Source: Rhizobiaceae bacterium (lineage in GTDB: Bacteria > Pseudomonadota > Alphaproteobacteria > Rhizobiales > Rhizobiaceae). From it: a DNA stretch of 25,381 nucleotides. The DNA lies in contig JAKISV010000015.1 of NCBI GenBank assembly GCA_021648425.1, positions 1 through 25,381 on the forward strand. Direction: 5' to 3'. The translations under genes and the position numbers were made by a program. This document shows, one piece after another, positions 7,513 to 16,589 of the stretch; position 1 is the first letter of the stretch; each line of letters opens with the position of its first letter. Under the pieces are notes generated by a model. That model was not told the origin of the DNA, did not search any database, and saw only the letters and a program-made list of their open reading frames with translations.

Positions 7513-8342
7513 TTTTGTTGGGTTTTGGTAAAAATCTGTTGGAGCGTTCTGTAAAAACCATTCCAACTCCTTTGTACTGTAAAGCGGTAAACCTGAGGAA
7601 CATATTACGCGGCCATAAACTGGTGGTTGAAGGGCTGGAAAACGGTTTGTTCAAAGCGCTGGCACGTGATGGTGAAATCTATTTTTCGCGGCGCAATCGC
7701 TATTTCTATTACAAACGCGGTATTTCCGCCAGACTGGGTGTGCTTGCCAATGACTATCTGCTGCGACATATACCTTTTGAGCCAAAAGACCATGTAGTTG
7801 ATTGTGGCGCAAATATAGGAGAAGTGGGGATATATCTGAAGCAATTCGGTGTTATTTATCATGGTTTTGAGCCAGAGGAAAAAGAAGCTCAGTGTTGTGA
7901 TTTGAATAATTTTAATGGCGAAAAACGCACAATTCGCAAGGCCCTATGGAAAGAAGAAACTACGTTAAAATTCTATTCCAAGCCTGACACCGCTGACAGC
8001 TCCGCTTTTGCGGCCGATGATAATCTTGAAGTGCTGGAGGTTGAAGCTGTCACTTTGGAAAACTATATGAATGAAAACAAAATTGACAAGCTGCGGTTTG
8101 CAAAGATTGAAGCGGAAGGTGCAGAGCCTGAAGTGTTAGCGGGCGCGCAAGCAGTATTGCACCGAATTGACTATATTGCGGTGGATTGCGGTTTTGAACG
8201 GGGAAAAGATAAAGAGGCCACTTTTTTTGAGAGCAATGAAATACTGCGTGATAATGAATTTGAAATTATTGATGCCAACTTGCGGCGAAACTCCTTTTTG
8301 TTTAGACGACGTGGGGTTGAGGGACAATTTGTTGACGCCTAA
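7509..8342 (+). CDS. FkbM family methyltransferase
   Basis: This 277-residue protein carries the FkbM SAM-binding core: HVVDCGANIGEVGIYL (95-110), then FEPEEKE and the later FAKIEAEGAEPEVLAGA block (198-213), which is typical of the family. FkbM proteins make O-methyl ethers on sugars, polyketides or lipids. The start is GTG at 7509, overlapping the upstream TGA as GTGA. The first 90 residues are basic and lie outside the core fold; they include an RRNRYFYYKRG segment that could contact a membrane or nucleotide-sugar substrate, but this is a guess. It is followed after 77 bases by an MsbA-like exporter. Confidence 0.85.
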   Translation: MILLGFGKNLLERSVKTIPTPLYCKAVNLRNILRGHKLVVEGLENGLFKALARDGEIYFSRRNRYFYYKRGISARLGVLANDYLLRHIPFEPKDHVVDCGANIGEVGIYLKQFGVIYHGFEPEEKEAQCCDLNNFNGEKRTIRKALWKEETTLKFYSKPDTADSSAFAADDNLEVLEVEAVTLENYMNENKIDKLRFAKIEAEGAEPEVLAGAQAVLHRIDYIAVDCGFERGKDKEATFFESNEILRDNEFEIIDANLRRNSFLFRRRGVEGQFVDA

Positions 8343-8419
8343 TCGCATATGGGGTACCGCAATGACAGGTATAGCCCCCGTATCATTTTGTGATCCTGCG
8401 ATGATCAATAAGGCGATTG

Positions 8420-10228
8420 ATGTCTGATAATAGCCCGACAGAAAAAACCGGATTTCTGCGAAACTTCCGAAATTCCGAGCAGTATGCGATAGTTGCGCGG
8501 GTATTTGCGGACAATTTTGCCAAATATCGCAACCGATATTTTTTCGCTATTTTCCTGATGACAATTGCTTCAGCTGCCACGGGTGGCAGTGCGTGGATGA
8601 TGCGCGAGGTTATTAATTCAATTCTACAAGCCAAGGAATTCGACAAGATATTGTATGTCGGCCTGGCGGTAATCGCGATATTTATGATCAAGGGTTTTGC
8701 CACCTATGGCCATACGGTTACTTTAGCACTGGTAGGTAATTCACTGGCGGCTTCTGTGCAAAAACGTGTATTCAACCATCTTTTGAGTTTGAAAGTCGAG
8801 TATTTTGACAAAACGACACTGGGTGAAATATTCACCCGGGCAAATATGGGGGTTAATGCGACGCGTGCAGTAATAGAGGTGTTGATCACAACAGCTGCGC
8901 GCGATGTGCTTACCTTGTTTTTTCTGGCGCTTGTGATGTTTATTCAGGAGCCGGTGATTTCACTGGCGGTACTGGCTATTGGGCCTTTGTCGATACTGTT
9001 CATCCGTTCAATTCTTCGCAAAACACGGTTGCATGCCAAGCAGCAGTTGCGTGATCTGGCAATATCGTCCTCCCTGCTGAAAGAAACTATTTCCGGCATT
9101 ATGATGATCAAGACTTATTCGCTTGAAAAAGAGATGAGCGGACGCATGCACAATGTGGTTGAGGATTTGCGATTTCGCAATGACCGCATTGCCAAACTGG
9201 CTGCGCGTACATCACCAATTATGGAGACGCTGGGCGGGATAGCCATTGGTCTACTGGTGATCTATTCAGGCTGGTGGATTATCAATATTGGAACCGATGG
9301 TGTTGATCCTGATTATCCGGGTAAACTGATGTCGTTTCTCACAGCATTTTTATTGGCCTACGCACCGGCCAAAAAGCTGGCAAAGTTACGGGTTTCACTG
9401 GAAAAGCTGTTTGTTGATGTGCGTTATATGTACGATTTGCTGGACGATCAGGAGCCTGAGGCGGTTCGATTCAAGAATGGCAAGCCTATTAAAACGACAA
9501 AAGGCAATGTGGAAATTCAGGATATTGAATTCAGCTACGGGCCGGAACTGCCGGTGTTGAGAAAAATATCTCTTGGTGGAGTTGCCGGTGAAAAAATTGG
9601 CCTTGTGGGACCATCTGGCAGTGGGAAATCGACAATTTTCAAATTGCTGATGGCATTATATCAACCGCGTTCGGGCAAGATTTTAATCGATGGCCAGAAT
9701 ATTTTTGATGCAACACCTGACAGCGTGCGTGGGGCTATCTCCTATGTGGGGCAGGAAGCGCATATATTTACCGGCAGCGTTCTGGAGAATATCGGATTTG
9801 GCAAGCTGGGTGCTTCGAAAGAAGAAATTATCAAAGCGGCAAAGCTGGCCAATGCCCATGATTTTATTACAGAGTTTGATGAGGGGTATGATACATTTGT
9901 AGGTGAAAGCGGCGCGCAACTGTCGGGTGGTCAGCGCCAGCGTATCGCCATAGCCCGCGCATTCCTCAAAGATGCGCCAATCGTGTTGCTTGATGAAGCG
10001 ACATCTTCGCTGGATACACAATCAGAGCAGGCAATTCAGGCAGCGCTGGATGAATTGGTGGCAGGTAAAACCACGTTCATCATCGCCCACAGGCTTTCCA
10101 CCGTACAAAAATGCGATCGGATATACGTAGTGAGTGGCGGTACAATTGTCGAACAGGGCAGCCATGCCAAGCTGATCAAAGACGACAAGATTTATGCGCA
10201 ATTGTTCCGGTTGCAGTTTGCCGGGTGA
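8420..10228 (+). CDS. MsbA-like ABC exporter (fused permease and ATPase)
   Basis: This is a 602-residue half-transporter of the ABCB/MsbA type, expected to work as a homodimer that flips or exports a lipid or glycolipid. Membrane segments lie at roughly 36-60, 75-98, 150-192 and 262-320. The ATPase has Walker A GPSGSGKS (397-404), signature LSGGQ (501-505), Walker B VLLDE (522-526) and the H-loop His557. The ATG at 8420 is chosen over the TTG just before it because AAGG stands 6 bases upstream. It is last in a plus-strand group after two methyltransferases and ends 26 bases from the convergent greA. Beside LPS core genes, lipid A-core or a methylated glycolipid is a sensible cargo, but drug-type substrates cannot be excluded. 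Confidence 0.9.
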   Translation: MSDNSPTEKTGFLRNFRNSEQYAIVARVFADNFAKYRNRYFFAIFLMTIASAATGGSAWMMREVINSILQAKEFDKILYVGLAVIAIFMIKGFATYGHTVTLALVGNSLAASVQKRVFNHLLSLKVEYFDKTTLGEIFTRANMGVNATRAVIEVLITTAARDVLTLFFLALVMFIQEPVISLAVLAIGPLSILFIRSILRKTRLHAKQQLRDLAISSSLLKETISGIMMIKTYSLEKEMSGRMHNVVEDLRFRNDRIAKLAARTSPIMETLGGIAIGLLVIYSGWWIINIGTDGVDPDYPGKLMSFLTAFLLAYAPAKKLAKLRVSLEKLFVDVRYMYDLLDDQEPEAVRFKNGKPIKTTKGNVEIQDIEFSYGPELPVLRKISLGGVAGEKIGLVGPSGSGKSTIFKLLMALYQPRSGKILIDGQNIFDATPDSVRGAISYVGQEAHIFTGSVLENIGFGKLGASKEEIIKAAKLANAHDFITEFDEGYDTFVGESGAQLSGGQRQRIAIARAFLKDAPIVLLDEATSSLDTQSEQAIQAALDELVAGKTTFIIAHRLSTVQKCDRIYVVSGGTIVEQGSHAKLIKDDKIYAQLFRLQFAG

Positions 10229-10254
10229 GAAATAATACTCTCCCCACAATGCTG

Positions 10255-10728
10255 TCAAACAAATTTAACTGACAAAATTTCATAAGCTTTTGAGCCACCA
10301 GGTGCAGCTACTTCAATAGAGTCACCTTCGCTTTTGCCGATCAGGGCGCGGGCTATGGGGGAGGAAATTGAGATCCTTCCCTCTTTTACGTCCGCTTCCT
10401 GGTCACCGACAATCTGGTAAGTTTTTTCTTTATCGGTATCTTCATCAACCAGTTTTACGGTCGCACCAAATTTTACCGTGTCGCCGGACAGGCTGGAAAT
10501 GTCGATAATTTCAGCCAGGGCCACCAGGCCTTCGAGTTCGGAGATGCGGCCTTCATTCAGGCTTTGTTGTTCTTTAGCGGCGTGGTATTCGGCATTTTCG
10601 GATAAATCGCCATGGGCGCGGGCTTCAGCAATCGCCTGTACAATTGAGGGGCGCTCCTGGCTCTGGCGGCGTTGCAGTTCTTCCTCAAGCTGTTTGAAGC
10701 CGTTGGCGGTCATTGGGACCTTGTCCAT
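10255..10728 (-). CDS. greA: Transcription elongation factor GreA
   Basis: GreA inserts its coiled coil into the RNA polymerase secondary channel and stimulates cleavage of backtracked RNA. The 157-residue protein has the coiled-coil N-terminal domain with tip acidic residues Asp41 and Glu44 in HGDLSENAEYHAAKEQQ, and a C-terminal FKBP-like domain ending in GGSKAYEILSVKF. The start is the ATG at 10728, giving the usual MDKVPMT N-terminus and preceded by GAAGGAA about 5 bases away. An upstream in-frame ATG at 10764 would add 12 atypical residues. It is downstream of carB on the same strand, separated by 188 bases, as in rhizobia. Confidence 0.97.
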   Translation of the reverse strand: MDKVPMTANGFKQLEEELQRRQSQERPSIVQAIAEARAHGDLSENAEYHAAKEQQSLNEGRISELEGLVALAEIIDISSLSGDTVKFGATVKLVDEDTDKEKTYQIVGDQEADVKEGRISISSPIARALIGKSEGDSIEVAAPGGSKAYEILSVKFV

Positions 10729-10775
10729 GTTGATTCCTTCATTTGGCAATTTTACTGTCGCCATTTATGCAAAAA

Positions 10776-10781
10776 ATTATA
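10776..10781 (-). promoter_or_regulatory. Possible greA promoter -10 box
   Basis: A perfect TATAAT is read on the minus strand about 48 bases before the greA start, in the 188-base spacer between carB and greA. The nearest -35-like TTGCGG (complement of 10805-10810) is 23 bases away, too far for a standard promoter, so only the -10 box is supported. Confidence 0.3.
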
Positions 10782-10952
10782 CGGTTGCGGTAATACAAAA
10801 TTTTCCGCAATCCAAGCTTGATATATGGTCAGAGTGTTGCGTTTTTTCAACGTTATTGCATTGTTGGGAGGATTCCCGAACGAAACAAGCTGCAGTCAAA
10901 TAATGTGCCGGGGCAAAAAGGTCAAGGGGTTTGGTGTCTTGATGAGGTTGTT

Positions 10953-13900
10953 TCAGATGAAATAATCCTGAAGTGGGTACACTTCCAACGTACCTTTGTT
11001 AAGCGCCGCAATTGCCTGGGCTGTGGCCATGGCACCGGACAATGTGGTCACATAAGGTACGCGATTAAGCAAAGCCGCCTGGCGGATGGAGCGTGAATCC
11101 GACCGGGATTTAGAACCTTTTGTGGTGTTGATGACCAATTGGATTTGTGAATTTCTAATGGCATCTTCAATGTGAGGGCGCCCTTCAAGAACCTTGTTGA
11201 TGCGTTGTGAATCAATATTGTTGGCTGTCAGAAATTTCTGCGTACCGCCGGTGGCCAGGATGTTGAAACCCTGTTCGTGCAGAATTTTGATAACCGGCAG
11301 GACACGTTCCTTGTCATCATCGCGTACTGATACAAACAGGCTTCCCTGATTTGGCAGCATGTTGGAAGCGCCAATCTGGGCTTTGGCAAAAGCGATTGCA
11401 AATTCCCTGTCGAGTCCCATGACCTCGCCGGTTGAACGCATTTCGGGGCCAAGTAAAGTATCGACACCGGGAAAACGGGCGAAAGGAAACACTGCCTCTT
11501 TGACGGCAATGTGATTGAGATTGCGCGGGTCGGGTTTTTTGCCGTAAGCCGTTAATGCGGTTTCCAATTTGTCGCCAGTCATTAAGCGGGTGGCAATCTT
11601 GGCAATGGGTGCGCCGATGGTTTTGGCGACAAACGGAACAGTGCGCGAGGCGCGTGGATTGACTTCAAGTACGTATATTACGCCGTCTTTGATGGCGTAT
11701 TGCACATTCATCAATCCACCAACATTCAGCGCCAACGCCATTTCACGCGACTGGCGTTCGAGTTCATCGAGCGTTTTATCGCTGAGTGAATGACTTGGCA
11801 GGGAACAGGCGCTGTCGCCCGAATGGATGCCAGCTTCCTCGATATGTTCCATGATGGCGCAGATGAAAACATCTTCCCCGTCACACAGGCAATCGACATC
11901 GACTTCGATGGCATTGGTAAGGTAGGTATCGATTAAAACAGGCGTATCGCCTGAAACCACCACTGCTTCATTGATATAGCGTTCAAACTGCTGGTCATCA
12001 CGCACGATTTCCATGGCGCGTCCGCCCAGGACATAAGAGGGGCGAATGACTACCGGATAGCCAACCTTTTTAACAATTACCCGGGCCTCATCAGCCGAAC
12101 GCGCAATGCCATTTATGGGCTGTTCCAGGTTCAGGTCATGGAGCAGTTTCTGGAAACGGTCGCGATCTTCGGCCAAATCGATGGCATCGGGGGAGGTGCC
12201 AAGAATAGGTACGCCTGCATCTTTGAGGGCATTGGCGAGATTGAGAGGGGTTTGTCCGCCGAACTGAACGATGACGCCAAGAAACTCACCGCTTGATTGT
12301 TCAACGCGAATAATTTCCATCACGTCTTCGAAGGTGAGTGGCTCAAAATACAGCCGGTCAGAGGTATCATAATCGGTGGAAACAGTTTCCGGGTTGCAAT
12401 TCACCATGATTGATTCAAGGCCTGCGTCTTTCAAGGCAAAAGCGGCATGGCAGCAGCAATAGTCAAATTCGATGCCCTGGCCGATGCGGTTTGGACCACC
12501 GCCCAATATCATTACTTTTTTGCGGTCGGAAGGCTCCGCTTCACTGCGCAGTTCTCCGGCAAATGGTACTTCATATGTGGAATACATATAGGCGGTTGGT
12601 GATGCGAATTCGGCGGCACAGGTGTCGATGCGTTTATAGACCGGATGTACGTTAAGGCCGCTTCGATGGGCTGCCACCTCAGCCTGGGTTGTGTTCGACA
12701 ACACCGCAAGGCGCTTGTCGGAAAACCCCATGGATTTGAGTAGCGCCATGTTTTGGGCATCGCTCGGCAGGCCGTGGGTTTTGACACGTTGTTCCGTGTT
12801 AACAATATCTGCAATTTGCTCGAGGAACCAGGGGTCGACTTTGCACAATTTATAGATTTCATCCATGGATGCACCTGCACGCATGGCCTGGGCCACTTTT
12901 AGCAGACGGTCGGGGCGCGGGGTGGAGAGGGCGGCGCGGATGGCGTTTTTATCATCACCCTGGCCCAAACCTTCAATCTTGACATCATCAAGGCCGCTAA
13001 GGCCGGTTTCCAGCCCGCGCAGGGCTTTTTGAAAGCTTTCGGCAAATGTGCGCCCGATGGCCATCACCTCACCAACAGATTTCATTGAAGTGGTGAGGAT
13101 GTCAGAGGCTTCCGCGAATTTTTCAAAGGCAAAACGCGGGATTTTGGTGACGACATAATCAATTGAAGGTTCGAACGATGCGGGGGTTGCGCCGCCGGTG
13201 ATATCGTTTTCCAGTTCATCCAACGTATAACCCACGGCAAGGCGCGCGGCTACTTTAGCAATGGGGAAGCCGGTGGCTTTTGAAGCCAGGGCAGAAGAAC
13301 GCGAGACGCGCGGGTTCATCTCAATGACGACGAGACGTCCATCTTCCGGGTTCACAGCAAACTGGACATTCGAACCGCCGGTTTCCACGCCAATTTCGCG
13401 CAATACTGCAATCGATGCGTCGCGCATCATCTGGTATTCTTTGTCCGTGAGGGTCAAAGCGGGAGCAACAGTTATGGAGTCGCCGGTGTGCACACCCATG
13501 GGATCAATGTTCTCGATGGAGCAGATGATAATGCAATTGTCAGCTTTATCTCGTACTACCTCCATCTCAAATTCTTTCCAGCCAAGGACGCTTTCTTCAA
13601 CCAGCACTTCATTGGTGGGGGAGGCTTCGACGCCGCCAAGCACGAGTTCGTATAATTCTTCAAGCGTATAAGCGATGCCGCCGCCCTGACCACCCATGGT
13701 GAAGGAAGGGCGTACAATTGCAGGCAGGCTGGTAACCTGACTGGCTTTCAATGCTTGCATCTGAGCAGTAAGACGGTGTTCTTCGCGACGGTTGATTTCG
13801 CCTTTTTCCCACTGGCGTTCGAAGTCAGCCAGAGCTGCATCACCAGTGATTTTGGCCCGCGCTTTATCATATTCATCGCTGAAACGTTTTTTCAGTTCTG

Positions 13901-14354
13901 TTGTGTTGACAAATTCCGAGAGAGGCGTTGCCAGGCCGATTTTCTGCATGGCTGTGCGAAATAAATCGCGGTCTTCGGCCTTGTCGATGGCGGCGGCATC
14001 CGCGCCAATCATCTCAACATTGTATTTATCGAGTGTGCCCTGCTTTTTCAGCGATAAGGCGCAATTGAGCGCGGTCTGCCCGCCCATCGTCGGCAGCAGG
14101 GCGTCGGGGCGTTCTTTCTCGATGATTTTGGCGACAATTTCCGGTGTGATTGGCTCGATATAAGTGGCATCAGCCATGTCCGGGTCGGTCATGATAGTGG
14201 CGGGGTTGGAATTTACCAGAATGATACGGTAACCCTCGTCTTTCAGAGCCTTGCAGGCCTGGGTGCCGGAATAGTCAAATTCACAGGCCTGGCCTATTAC
14301 AATCGGGCCGGCGCCGATGATCAGGATTGAGGAAATATCGGTTCTTTTCGGCAT
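10953..14354 (-). CDS. carB: Carbamoyl-phosphate synthase large subunit
   Basis: CarB makes carbamoyl phosphate from bicarbonate, ammonia and two ATP, for arginine and pyrimidine synthesis; CarA supplies the ammonia. The 1133-residue protein holds two homologous ATP-grasp halves. The first starts with GAGPIVIGQACEFDYSG (14-30) and the second with GGGPNRIGQGIEFDY (618-632), with an oligomerisation region between. From about 1000 there is an MGS-like allosteric domain containing GFNILATGGTQKFL. An extra, charged, helical-looking segment at about 150-205, before PAIVRPSFTMGG, makes it longer than the E. coli protein; a similar insertion occurs in rhizobial CarB as I recall it. The ribosome-binding site is weak (AAGAAA). 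carA is on the same strand about 10 kb away. Confidence 0.98.
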   Translation of the reverse strand: MPKRTDISSILIIGAGPIVIGQACEFDYSGTQACKALKDEGYRIILVNSNPATIMTDPDMADATYIEPITPEIVAKIIEKERPDALLPTMGGQTALNCALSLKKQGTLDKYNVEMIGADAAAIDKAEDRDLFRTAMQKIGLATPLSEFVNTTELKKRFSDEYDKARAKITGDAALADFERQWEKGEINRREEHRLTAQMQALKASQVTSLPAIVRPSFTMGGQGGGIAYTLEELYELVLGGVEASPTNEVLVEESVLGWKEFEMEVVRDKADNCIIICSIENIDPMGVHTGDSITVAPALTLTDKEYQMMRDASIAVLREIGVETGGSNVQFAVNPEDGRLVVIEMNPRVSRSSALASKATGFPIAKVAARLAVGYTLDELENDITGGATPASFEPSIDYVVTKIPRFAFEKFAEASDILTTSMKSVGEVMAIGRTFAESFQKALRGLETGLSGLDDVKIEGLGQGDDKNAIRAALSTPRPDRLLKVAQAMRAGASMDEIYKLCKVDPWFLEQIADIVNTEQRVKTHGLPSDAQNMALLKSMGFSDKRLAVLSNTTQAEVAAHRSGLNVHPVYKRIDTCAAEFASPTAYMYSTYEVPFAGELRSEAEPSDRKKVMILGGGPNRIGQGIEFDYCCCHAAFALKDAGLESIMVNCNPETVSTDYDTSDRLYFEPLTFEDVMEIIRVEQSSGEFLGVIVQFGGQTPLNLANALKDAGVPILGTSPDAIDLAEDRDRFQKLLHDLNLEQPINGIARSADEARVIVKKVGYPVVIRPSYVLGGRAMEIVRDDQQFERYINEAVVVSGDTPVLIDTYLTNAIEVDVDCLCDGEDVFICAIMEHIEEAGIHSGDSACSLPSHSLSDKTLDELERQSREMALALNVGGLMNVQYAIKDGVIYVLEVNPRASRTVPFVAKTIGAPIAKIATRLMTGDKLETALTAYGKKPDPRNLNHIAVKEAVFPFARFPGVDTLLGPEMRSTGEVMGLDREFAIAFAKAQIGASNMLPNQGSLFVSVRDDDKERVLPVIKILHEQGFNILATGGTQKFLTANNIDSQRINKVLEGRPHIEDAIRNSQIQLVINTTKGSKSRSDSRSIRQAALLNRVPYVTTLSGAMATAQAIAALNKGTLEVYPLQDYFI

Positions 14355-14527
14355 GGTTTCTTGGTCCGGTTATTCGAGCGGAAACCGGCGCAGGATTAAA
14401 GGAATCACAGGCGTCGGTGCGTTTGTTTTGCTATGGCTAAAATGGGCTTATAGGGGATTGAATTGGGGAATGGAACCCCGGTGGGTTGGAAATGGTAAAG
14501 GGATGAGAAAATTGTTGGGGAAAGATG

Positions 14528-15322
14528 TTATTTTATCCCGGCTTCTTTCAGGTTTTTGAGATAACTGCGTGAAACAGGAACGATGCTTTTGTCGTTTAAC
14601 ACAAGGTCTGTGCGACCACCTGAGCGACTGACTTTTTCAATGGCGCCTTTGGCCACCCACCAGGAGCGGTGAACGCGCAGGCCGGGAAAATTGCCAAGCT
14701 CTTTTTGGGCATCCCCCATGCGCAGCAGGATTAATTGCGAACCCTTTGTTGTTTTGACATTGAGGTAGTGGTCCTGAGCCTCCAGCGACAACAGATTTTT
14801 TCCCAGATGAAGTGGCAGGCGATCGAAGAAATTTGAGTGGTCGGGCTCGTTTATTGATTGGGTCGTGGTTTCACGATTGCTGAATATGAGAAAAATCAGG
14901 ACTGCGACCGTCAGCGAGATAATCGCGGTATAGGACAAAAACTGCATAAAGGTGTATTCTTCAGCGATGTTGAGGTTGAAAAGAGCAATGTTAATCAACC
15001 ATGCAATACCGCCGGTAGGTATCCCGGCAATCAGACCGCCGATAACCCAGGAAAGCCATCTTGGAATACCGCGATCAATCAATGATATTCCTATCAATAT
15101 TGAAATGCCGGCACCGATAAAAAAGGTGGCCAGGCAAATTACCAACCAGTAAACCAGCCTTGTGGGCACATCCATGCTGGTATTTGTGCCAAACGGGCCG
15201 ATTGCGGTAATCAGAATTATTACGGCACCAAAGCCAATCCAGAAGCGCCAGTTGCTTGCATAGTTGTGTAATTCACGAAGCGTGACCTGCAGTGGCGGGT
15301 CGGTGGCGAATTTTTCATGCAT
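14528..15322 (-). CDS. Membrane-anchored LytTR-family transcriptional regulator
   Basis: This 264-residue protein has four predicted membrane helices (about 26-44, 55-80, 89-115, 125-147) and a cytoplasmic C-terminal LytTR DNA-binding domain (about 165-262), recognisable from NLLSLEAQDHYLNVKT, RVHRSWWVAKGAIEKV and the final VSRSYLKNLKEAG. There is no receiver domain, so it is a one-component regulator that would sense something in the membrane. It is divergent from three small membrane-protein genes, which are its likely targets. A sequence resembling a LytTR half-site, ACCGTTTGA, lies at 15334-15342 in the shared spacer. The ATG at 15322 has no clear Shine-Dalgarno sequence. The LytTR call is firm; the signal is unknown. 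Confidence 0.88.
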   Translation of the reverse strand: MHEKFATDPPLQVTLRELHNYASNWRFWIGFGAVIILITAIGPFGTNTSMDVPTRLVYWLVICLATFFIGAGISILIGISLIDRGIPRWLSWVIGGLIAGIPTGGIAWLINIALFNLNIAEEYTFMQFLSYTAIISLTVAVLIFLIFSNRETTTQSINEPDHSNFFDRLPLHLGKNLLSLEAQDHYLNVKTTKGSQLILLRMGDAQKELGNFPGLRVHRSWWVAKGAIEKVSRSGGRTDLVLNDKSIVPVSRSYLKNLKEAGIK

Positions 15323-15432
15323 ATTGGCGAAATACCGTTTGAAATTAGCTTATGGAAGCTAGATATCTGCGAATATTACAGGGAAATCAACCCGCCCCTA
15401 CTTGTCACAACAAGGCTAAGGACTATTTGCAG

Positions 15433-15936
15433 ATGAATTTTGAACCGATATTGAATGCATCAATCGCTATACAATTACACATGTTGAGCGCCGTTGCGGC
15501 ACTCTTAGTGGGGGCGCTAATATTGTGGCGGCGCAAGGGAACACAAAGCCATAAATTTTGGGGAAAAGTTTGGGTTGGCCTGATGTTGGTGGTTTCAATT
15601 TCTTCGATTTTTATTCATGAAATCCGGCTTTGGGGAGATTTTAGCCCGATTCATCTGATTACGGTTTATGTGATTGTGAACCTCTATATCGGCATCTCTT
15701 TTGCACGAAAGGGCAATATCAAGGCCCACAGAATTACGATGCAGGGAGTTTATATTGGCGGGTTGATTATTGCGGGGGCGTTTACATTCCTGCCGGGACG
15801 CATCACTTTTGAGATGTTTTTTGGTGAAGGAGTGTCAATTGGGCCAACCTTGGGCTGGGTTATTGGTTTGTTGGGAGCTGTGGGCGTCGGCATCAGTTTG
15901 TATTGGCGTGGGCAGGGACGGGAGAAAATATTGTGA
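15433..15936 (+). CDS. DUF2306 family membrane protein
   Basis: This 167-residue protein has four membrane helices and the conserved histidines of DUF2306: His16 in IQLHMLSA, the HKFWGKVW segment (40-47), FSPIHLITVY and the signature KAHRITMQGVYIGG block (97-110). The function of the family is not known. The ATG at 15433 is preferred because AAGGA stands 10 bases upstream; an in-frame ATG at 15352 would add 27 residues unlike the family. Its TGA overlaps the GTG start of the next gene. It is divergent from the membrane LytTR regulator, which suggests control by that protein. Confidence 0.8.
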   Translation: MNFEPILNASIAIQLHMLSAVAALLVGALILWRRKGTQSHKFWGKVWVGLMLVVSISSIFIHEIRLWGDFSPIHLITVYVIVNLYIGISFARKGNIKAHRITMQGVYIGGLIIAGAFTFLPGRITFEMFFGEGVSIGPTLGWVIGLLGAVGVGISLYWRGQGREKIL

Positions 15937-16454
15937 CCGGGGCGACTACGGGCTGGATTGTCAGGATATTGATGGGGCCGCCTGTGTGGGTTTGGCCTTT
16001 GTTGGCAGGGCTGCTGATTTTGGGATTGCGAGCCTCAAAAACACGCCGGGTGCCAATAATTCTGATATATTTGCTGCCGTTGCTGGGGTTGATTTCCATT
16101 AATGCAGTGGTTGGCCTGGAACGCCAATTGATAGCCTGGATCGTATATTTCGCGGCCTATGGAATTGGCGTGTTTGCCGGGTTTGCAAAACAGGCAAAAT
16201 GGCTATTGGCCAAAGAAAGCGGGCGCGTCAGGCTTGCGGGTGAATGGATTACTCTGAGCGCAATGATGACGATTTTCTGGGTGAATTTTATTGTCGGGAC
16301 AGTTGGTGCGGTGAACCCTCAGCTTTTATCAAATGCTGGTTTTATTGCTGTATCGGTTGGGCTAATTGCCTGTGCATCGGGCAGTTTTCTGGGGCGTGCT
16401 CTAAGGGTGTATTGGACGCGGGAATCGCGAGCAGAAACACCCCGGGCACGATAA
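15933..16454 (+). CDS. Small integral membrane protein, DUF6622-like
   Basis: This 173-residue protein has about five hydrophobic segments. It contains the pattern MGPPVWVWPLLAGLLILGLRASKTR followed by YLLPLLGLISIN, which resembles family DUF6622 as I know it; the function is unknown. The start is GTG at 15933, which overlaps the upstream stop as GTGA and has GGGAG 8 bases before it. A longer frame from TTG 15903 lies wholly inside the preceding gene and lacks a ribosome-binding site. It is co-translated with the DUF2306 gene, so the two probably act together. Confidence 0.7.
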   Translation: MTGATTGWIVRILMGPPVWVWPLLAGLLILGLRASKTRRVPIILIYLLPLLGLISINAVVGLERQLIAWIVYFAAYGIGVFAGFAKQAKWLLAKESGRVRLAGEWITLSAMMTIFWVNFIVGTVGAVNPQLLSNAGFIAVSVGLIACASGSFLGRALRVYWTRESRAETPRAR

Positions 16455-16589
16455 CGCTATTATACCACATATTATCGCGGGGCGTTAATCTGGCTAAATG
16501 AGGAATTAATCAGGTTGACGATGTTGGTTGAGAGGGTTCTCATGGCGAGGGGTGTTAAAAAACCCGACCAATATTAGGGAGATACCACT

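Noticed and set aside
10255..10764. Longer greA starting at ATG 10764
   Set aside because: The 12 extra residues are unlike known GreA, while ATG 10728 has a good ribosome-binding site and the expected MDKVPMT start.
14366..14388. CCGGTT/AACCGG hairpin in the carB leader as a riboswitch or attenuator
   Set aside because: It is a lone six-base-pair stem with an 11-base loop, and no known riboswitch pattern or leader peptide could be seen in the 173-base leader.
16519..16577. Possible 18-residue leader peptide before the 127-residue membrane protein
   Set aside because: There is no ribosome-binding site, no regulatory codon run and no accompanying attenuator structure.
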